64,000 nt of DNA from the NCBI GenBank assembly GCA_003008705.1, contig PDUO01000036.1, positions 319,968 to 383,967 on the forward strand, written 5' to 3'. Below the pieces are notes generated by a model. It was not told the origin of the DNA, made no database searches, and worked only from the letters and a program-made list of their open reading frames with translations. Shown here one piece after another: positions 58,645 through 64,000 of the stretch; within the stretch, counting starts at the first letter, position 1, and each line of letters starts with the position of its first letter. The stretch is from Pezicula radicicola. Its lineage: Eukaryota; Ascomycota; Leotiomycetes; Helotiales; Dermateaceae. Position numbers and translations under genes: made by a program.

Positions 58645-60831
58645 CTACCAAGCTTCCCAGACCTGACCGCCAATAGCAATCAAACGATTAAATAACTCCT
58701 CTCGTAACGTAATAGCGGTAAGTTGCTTCTTATTTCCCTTCCTATCCACAATAAGCAGCCCATCAGCAATGTCGCGATTCGTCGCCCATCCAACAACCAA
58801 CTTCGTCTTCCATCCTAGACCGCCGACTTTTTGGATCTCCATAATATCATCGATGGCTATGGAGAATACAGGGTCGGTGTCTTCTTTCTGTGTCGTCCAA
58901 CTTAATGCAGGAGTAGTTGCTTCGGTAGTGATGTATACGTGACCTTTCTTTCCCTTGTATCTGGCAGGGAAGTCGACAGTCCCAGCGTTTGGATCAGGGC
59001 CTGGATGTGTTTTTAATACGCTAAGGCGGTTCTTTGCATGTTCTGCTCCCGCAGCGACTCTTAGACGGTCGGCACCGAGAATACCCTCAACACCACCTTT
59101 TGTTGTCTGCTTGATGAATGCTAGCAGACGGCGGACATGCTTCTTCTTCTCCTTGTCCGTCTCAGGAGCCTTCTCAGCAATTGGGTCGGGATGAATTGCC
59201 TCTGCCATTTCCTCGTCAGGAACACCTTCTAACCTCGTTAGTGACATGGTCATAGACTGGTATCGCAGTCTTTGAGAGAAGGCCTGCGGAATATTGATGG
59301 CTATATGACTTACCAAGATGGTCCAGATCCTTTCCGGCTGTCTCGTGCGCTACATCTGGAGGAGGAACGTTAGTGAACGGTGGTGGAGGTATTGGAGCTT
59401 TATTTGCTTCTCCAATCCGAAGACGTGTGAGTGCGAGTTGTGCATTAGTCGGAACACCCTTGAGCAGAGTGTTGCGGATTTCGAGTAGGTTTTGCCACTG
59501 CGGGAATTTGCGATTGGAATACGAAAGTGCCCGCCATATTATGGGATCGCTGAAGAAGCCGACACCAACGAAGCCTGTGGTCGTTTTAATTAACATATAC
59601 GCGGAAGTGTAGAATGATATTAACAATATTGGGGCAAGGACGGCTGCAAGCTTGAATCGGGGTATGTCCTTGGGGAATGGAGCTGTTGGTGACAAGGCAT
59701 TGCCGAATCTCTCCCAACCATCTGCTATATCTGCCAGTGCGTGCATAACAAGCCGAGTCTTCGACCACATAGCGTCTGCTACAGGTTCTTTGGTCTTGTC
59801 GTGCGTGGCATCAGGTTGTGCACCACCGGCTTTATCTTTCGCATTTGCAGCACCTGAAGTAATATCGCTCGAGTCTGGAGCGACACTCTCCAAACTACTG
59901 GCACCTTCTTTTCCGTGATGGGGGTCACCTTGTGGATGTTTGCCAGGCGCACTGCTCACTGCAATCGAGGCAAAGCCATTGACAAAATTACTAGCCTCCT
60001 GCTCAACAGCCTCGCCTTGGTGCTTCTCCGGTGCCCCAGTCAGACTGTTGTCACTGCCCAGCACTCCTGCAGCTGGCTTCTTGATTCCACCAGTCTTGCT
60101 ATCGATGAGTGCGATCGGTGCTGGCGGGAAGCAGTATGAGCGAGATGGTGGGATAACGATCAGGACCATTACAAAGGCAATGATTGTCGGAACCAGGTAA
60201 TCGACAGCCCATGCAATAAAGTATGCGGCTGCGAAGGCCATAGTACGCTTCCATTCTCGCCATGACCGAAGGCGCGCAATGTGTTTTCCGGCTCCAACCA
60301 CGCCAATGATAACAGTTATGTATAGACGCTCGATGTTGGCTCGTAGTTTGTCGGGCGAAAATTCTTCTTCGTCTGCGATGTCGAGGTCGAGGCCACCGAG
60401 AGGTGGATCGGGACGAGCTTTGACATGGTACATTTGCTTTCTTCTTGTTAGCCAATGTACATTCTATTCTGTACATTCTGCGCTGATGTCGAGACGTACC
60501 TTGTTAAACCGTCGGATCAAAGACCACAGCTCTTCATTTGGGAGGCCACCGACGAGCTCCGGAATATGTGCCGAGTCTTCGTTCCATCCCAAGTCCTTCA
60601 CCTCTATTTGTCCATGGTCAATCTGCACCACACCCTTGTCCTCATGATCGGCATTCGCTAAGCCATGGCTCTCCGTAGGCTGCTCCTGCTCGTGAACCTC
60701 GATATCTTCTCGGTCCCGTCTTCATCATCGAGGGCTGCATTGACAGCTACGTGTGCCTGGACGGGGTTGTCGATGGCTGTGTCCTGGACAAAGTCAGGAG
60801 GAACAACTGGACCTTCTGTCGGAGAAGACAT
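58645..60831 (-). CDS. DUF3292 (GRAM-like) fungal membrane protein
   Basis: Main exons are 60500-60697, 59314-60436 and 58645-59228, preceded by a start region at 60751-60831. Conserved text: WNEDSAHIPELVGGLPNEEL, WSLIRRFNKQMYHVKARPDP, a first hydrophobic region MAFAAAYFIAWAVDYLVPTI followed by IAFVMVLIVI, a Pro/Ala/Asp-rich loop, a second helix AAVLAPILLISFYTSAYMLI, then FSDPIIWRALSY. The C-terminal domain is GRAM-like, with VYITTEATTPALSW and DDIMEIQKVGGLGWKTKLVV. This matches fungal DUF3292 proteins; function unknown. The start ATG (60831, MSSPTEGPVVPPDFVQ) is not in frame with the rest as read straight through. Either a 53-base intron 60698-60750 with an unusual GAG acceptor, used here (661 codons), or a one-base difference near 60,700 explains it. 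Confidence 0.8.
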
Positions 60832-61591
60832 CTTGAAGGGTGTTCTCTATGCGGGGTCAGTTGCTGGCCAGATAGTGAAGCATTCATGGTCGAGAGAATA
60901 ATGCAAAGGTTGACGACGGATAGGGCGTCTGTCAAAGGAGAAGGAGGAGAGAGCTCCTGTTGATATTATGAGATGGCATTTGCAGCATGTGCCAGTCAAC
61001 GCCATTCACGTCATGCATTTGCAGTCGTGGGCCGTCTGCGACAAGTCTTGCTTGCACAGGCGGGCGGGCATTTTGTTGATCTTGACTCCAAATAATATAT
61101 AGAATGTCCTGTCAAAGAATGAAAGAAGGTCTTGCAGCTGAAGTGTGCAAGCCACAGATGACGACGTCAAATTTGGTTTCGCAAAATCTGGGGAACCACC
61201 ACCAGTAGGGTGCCGGCATATAATGTAGCTAGCTTGGCAAGATTTGGGGATTGCCCCAAGGATCCATGGTTGAGATGGAACCCCTGTACCACACCCGAAC
61301 CCTCTTTCTCCTCCTCGTATCGTTGCCCTTCTATGCTTATACCTCTCTGCTATCTTGTGTGCATTCATGGTTGTCATAGTGTTATTTTCTCTTTTGTTCT
61401 TTAAGATAATTTGGATTTTGTTGGCCATTAGATCCATGGTGGGAAACTCGAACTAGCAACTCGAACTAGCAAACCTTGGGCAATTACCCCATTATTGAGC
61501 ATTGTCAGCCTATTACTAGGAACCAAATAGAGAGTTTTCGGTACATTAATATAATTACTATAAATAAAGATTCATTAGCCTCTCCGCCTAT
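60832..61591. other. Intergenic region (promoter of DUF3292 gene)
   Basis: No gene seen; ends with an AT-rich stretch before the 3' end of the Kelch protein gene. Confidence 0.5.
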
Positions 61592-63393
61592 CTACCGCGG
61601 ATCCGTAGCCAGCTCATGCGTTTCCGACCCAGCTCCTGGCATTTCATGGACTTGATGGTCTTGATATGGCTGATGAACCTGCCCTGGAATCTCATGAACT
61701 TGAGCACCATCAGTGCTAGGCAATTCCTTCCTCTTGTTGTAGTAACCGTCGTACATCTCTATAGGACTAGCCGAAGCTGCCTGTCCGTACCCACGCTTCC
61801 TCCTCCTTACGAACCAGTATGCTATGCCTGCAATAATTGCCAACGCAGCAACTCCTCCAACCACACCTCCTGCGATAGCTCCTGTGTTACTACTCTTCTT
61901 TGGTGTTGTTGCATTTGAAGTGTCGTTTCCTTCGAAGATTGATTCCAGTGCCGTCTCGTCCCATGGCGGATATCGATCATTCTTGGCATAGAAATCAACA
62001 ACTTGCTGGGAAGGTTCGTATGCCGGTGCGCTTGCATTGTAGGCTTGTCCCCAACTTAGGTCAGTCATATCAAAGATGCGTAGACCATTCCAAGCTGTGT
62101 CATTAGTTACGGCCCAGTTACTCGGGTCCGGGGCGCCTCCAATAGATATCATTTGACGATTGCCAATGACTTCGCATGTATTAACGGCCCGCCAAGAAGG
62201 TGCTGCGTCCGGTGCTGCAATCCAGCGGAAGGCTGGAAGCGTAAGGATATATACAGTAGCGAGTGAAGTCGCAGTTGCTGTATCTGGACCATTTCCTCCT
62301 CTTGTGCCGCCGAAAATGAAGCTACAAGTTTCGTTACATCATCTTTCCTTTAAGGTAAACCCCATTGATACAACTTACATTTCGTAGGTTGAATTGCCTG
62401 TAGAATTCATCCCAGCCCCAGCAGAGCAAAAGGCGTAGCGGCCAACTGGCGCATTGGTTGCCGATTGCTGATAGAAGGAGTTTGAGTAGACATCATACAC
62501 AAGAATTTTGCTTAAACTAGCAATTGACGCCTGACCACCAACAGAGGCATCTGATGGCCATAGACCACCAATGAAGAGAACAACACCATTTTTCCCAAAG
62601 CTTGGGACATACTGAGCTTCCCCATGGAGATAGTGCTGATTGAATGTCTGGTTAGTCCAAGACTGATTGGCAAAGTTAAAGTCCACCATTCCAGGCAAGG
62701 CCTTTGATGCAGTATTGTTCTTCTTGTCCACGAAATCTATCCACCCGCCGAGATTATAATGCCCAGTAGAGGAGGTGGCTGCTAAACCTCCAGCTATGTT
62801 ACTGGTTAAAGGAAACCCTTGTGTTGTGCCGCCTTGTTCGAGCGCCCAAGTAACGCTTCCATCACTCTTTGGCTCAAATGACCAGAGCTGAGTTGGCTGG
62901 CTGACATTGTAAGCAACGCCATTGACCTGATATGGATCACCACCAAGAGAATATACACGGTTTGTTGTAGGGTCGTGATACATATCGGGCCTGCGCATCG
63001 GTGACATTGCAGTCGTCCTATTGCTGACCTTCACAGCACTGACTGTCGTAGTCATCCAATCTTGCGATAAATCTATAGCAATTGTCTGCATATCTCCATA
63101 CTAGTTAGCAGTCATGGCTCAATATAGTAGCATTCAGAGACTTACTCCACACTGCACTTGCATTGGCAGATGCATTCCATCTTGCCCAGATTTCACCGCC
63201 ATCAATATATAACCAGTTCCCGACAACAATAGCTGTACCGCGTGAGAAGTTTGAAGAATTGTCGGGGGCTATGCGACTTACAACCCTGCCAAAACCAATG
63301 CACAAAATTATCGGGAAGGAAACTAGGAAGTGAAATAACAGGAGGTATTTGAAAAAAAAAGACCATCACAATTGGCCATGTTGACCGGCGCAT
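61592..63393 (-). CDS. Kelch-propeller type I membrane protein
   Basis: Exons 63282-63393, 63146-63232, 62379-63093 and 61592-62321 join to 547 codons. An N-terminal hydrophobic signal (IVMVFFFQIPPVISLPSF) leads into NFVHWFWQGSIVVGNWLYID and GGEIWARWN, the usual start of this beta-propeller group. Kelch-like repeats include DPTTNRVYSLGGDPYQ, VLFIGGLWPSDA, FIFGGTRGGNGP and VIGNRQMISIGGAPDPSNW. About ten N-glycosylation sequons (for example NASANAS, NVSQ, NDTS) indicate a secreted ectodomain. Then comes the helix AIAGGVVGGVAALAIIAGIA and WFVRRRKRGYG, a single membrane span with a basic stop-transfer, and a cytosolic tail with His/Gln/Glu-rich text. A type I surface protein is inferred. Function is unknown; some fungal relatives are cell-wall sensors or cell-end markers. 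The introns at 63233-63281 and 63094-63145 were set by frame; the latter needs a GAG acceptor. Confidence 0.83.
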
Positions 63394-64000
63394 ATTGATG
63401 GTGTCGCAACGCGAAAATATAGAAATAAAGTTCGAGGGGAAAGCAAAGAAAACAACAGGATAGAAAGTCAAAGATGTTAGGCAGCTCAACAGTTAGTGCC
63501 ACTTATTATGCTGGTGGCTTGCATATCCTCAGCCTCCTTGGGCGTAGCTTCTTCCCAATGAGCAGGGTAAAATGGATCCCTAGCGTGAGCAAAGATAACT
63601 TTGCCATGCTCAAGGCAGGGCTGGAACTTATTCTGAAGGCGTTCGATAGGCGGCTTGGGGCTTCTGATAGGCGTTCTCCTCACGTACAGCAACTTAAGTT
63701 CCCAAGTGTCACTGGGATCGCTTCCTGACTTCCTGCAGACGCCTAAATCCGTACATCCGACGACCGATGCAACACTGAGGCGTGGGAAATGAGTTGATCT
63801 GGGCACAATTAGAAAGCGCTGCGAAGAGCAAAGCGGGAGGTAAATATCCGGATGCCAACAGCATAGGCGCATTCGAGAAAGCATAAGCTATAAATTGTCG
63901 CAATTTCGAGGTAGTAGAGGTAGGGTGGTGGGCAAAGATTGATGTCTTGAGAATCTGCCGAAATCTGGTACGAAAGGTACTGTAGATCCTAGGCCTAGGA
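63394..64000. other. Window end, no supported gene
   Basis: Open frames of 64-132 codons on the minus strand (63486-63903) lack recognisable features; this is probably the promoter of the Kelch gene. Confidence 0.4.

Noticed and set aside
43866..63393. A secondary-metabolite or sugar-modifying gene cluster formed by the GT69, fusion enzyme, hydrolase and sulfotransferase-like genes
   Set aside because: Genes are separated by kilobases and repeats, on both strands, with no backbone synthase or pathway regulator; neighbours look unrelated.

Overview
The window is chromosomal DNA of a filamentous ascomycete (Pezizomycotina). Genes carry several short GT-AG introns, mostly about 40-170 bases. 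The proteins are typical of the group: a VIB-1/PhoG-type NDT80 factor, pectin lyase, Pns1, Glo3, Tim21, a GT69 mannosyltransferase, a DUF3292 protein and a rhodopsin-like seven-helix protein. Gene-rich stretches alternate with AT-rich islands, and broken genes show C-to-T/G-to-A type stop codons as expected from repeat-induced point mutation (RIP). A plant-associated Leotiomycete is my best guess, from general resemblance only. No rRNA, tRNA or CRISPR was found.

Layout. 1-2.2 kb: 5' part of a VIB-1-like regulator on the minus strand, cut by the window edge. 2.2-12.7 kb: about 10 kb without a convincing gene, ending in an AT-rich island. 12.7-15.4 kb: decayed CorA-like transporter gene. 15.9-16.6 kb: small two-helix membrane protein. 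17.4-18.8 kb: pectin lyase. 22.3-24.0 kb: broken aquaporin with a 649-bp inverted-repeat element in an intron. 24.5-25.4 kb: secreted Asn/Ala/Gly-rich protein. 27.2-28.8 kb: MFS transporter. 30.7-31.4 kb: orphan STAND-type N-terminal domain among repeats. 33.3-34.5 kb: membrane-anchored alpha/beta hydrolase. 35.8-42.5 kb: housekeeping block (Pns1, Glo3, Tim21) and a possible micro-gene. 43.9-48.7 kb: GT69 glycosyltransferase and a two-domain enzyme joining a bacterial-type glucosyl-3-phosphoglycerate synthase to a tyrosine-phosphatase-type domain. 50.6-52.1 kb: rhodopsin-like membrane protein. 54.5-57.0 kb: small alpha/beta hydrolase and sulfotransferase-like protein. 58.6-63.4 kb: DUF3292 protein and a Kelch-propeller membrane protein.

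The most notable item is the synthase-phosphatase fusion at 46.7-48.7 kb, which could carry out both steps of glucosylglycerate synthesis in one polypeptide. The window also holds well-delimited mobile-element remnants: a hAT-like MITE with near-perfect 8-bp target duplication, a TA-flanked pogo/Tc1-like MITE, a solo LTR with a 5-bp duplication and a second decayed copy, and several RIP-diverged dispersed repeats.

Exon boundaries were assigned by eye from splice sites and reading frame; unless stated, the joined exons give an intact frame.
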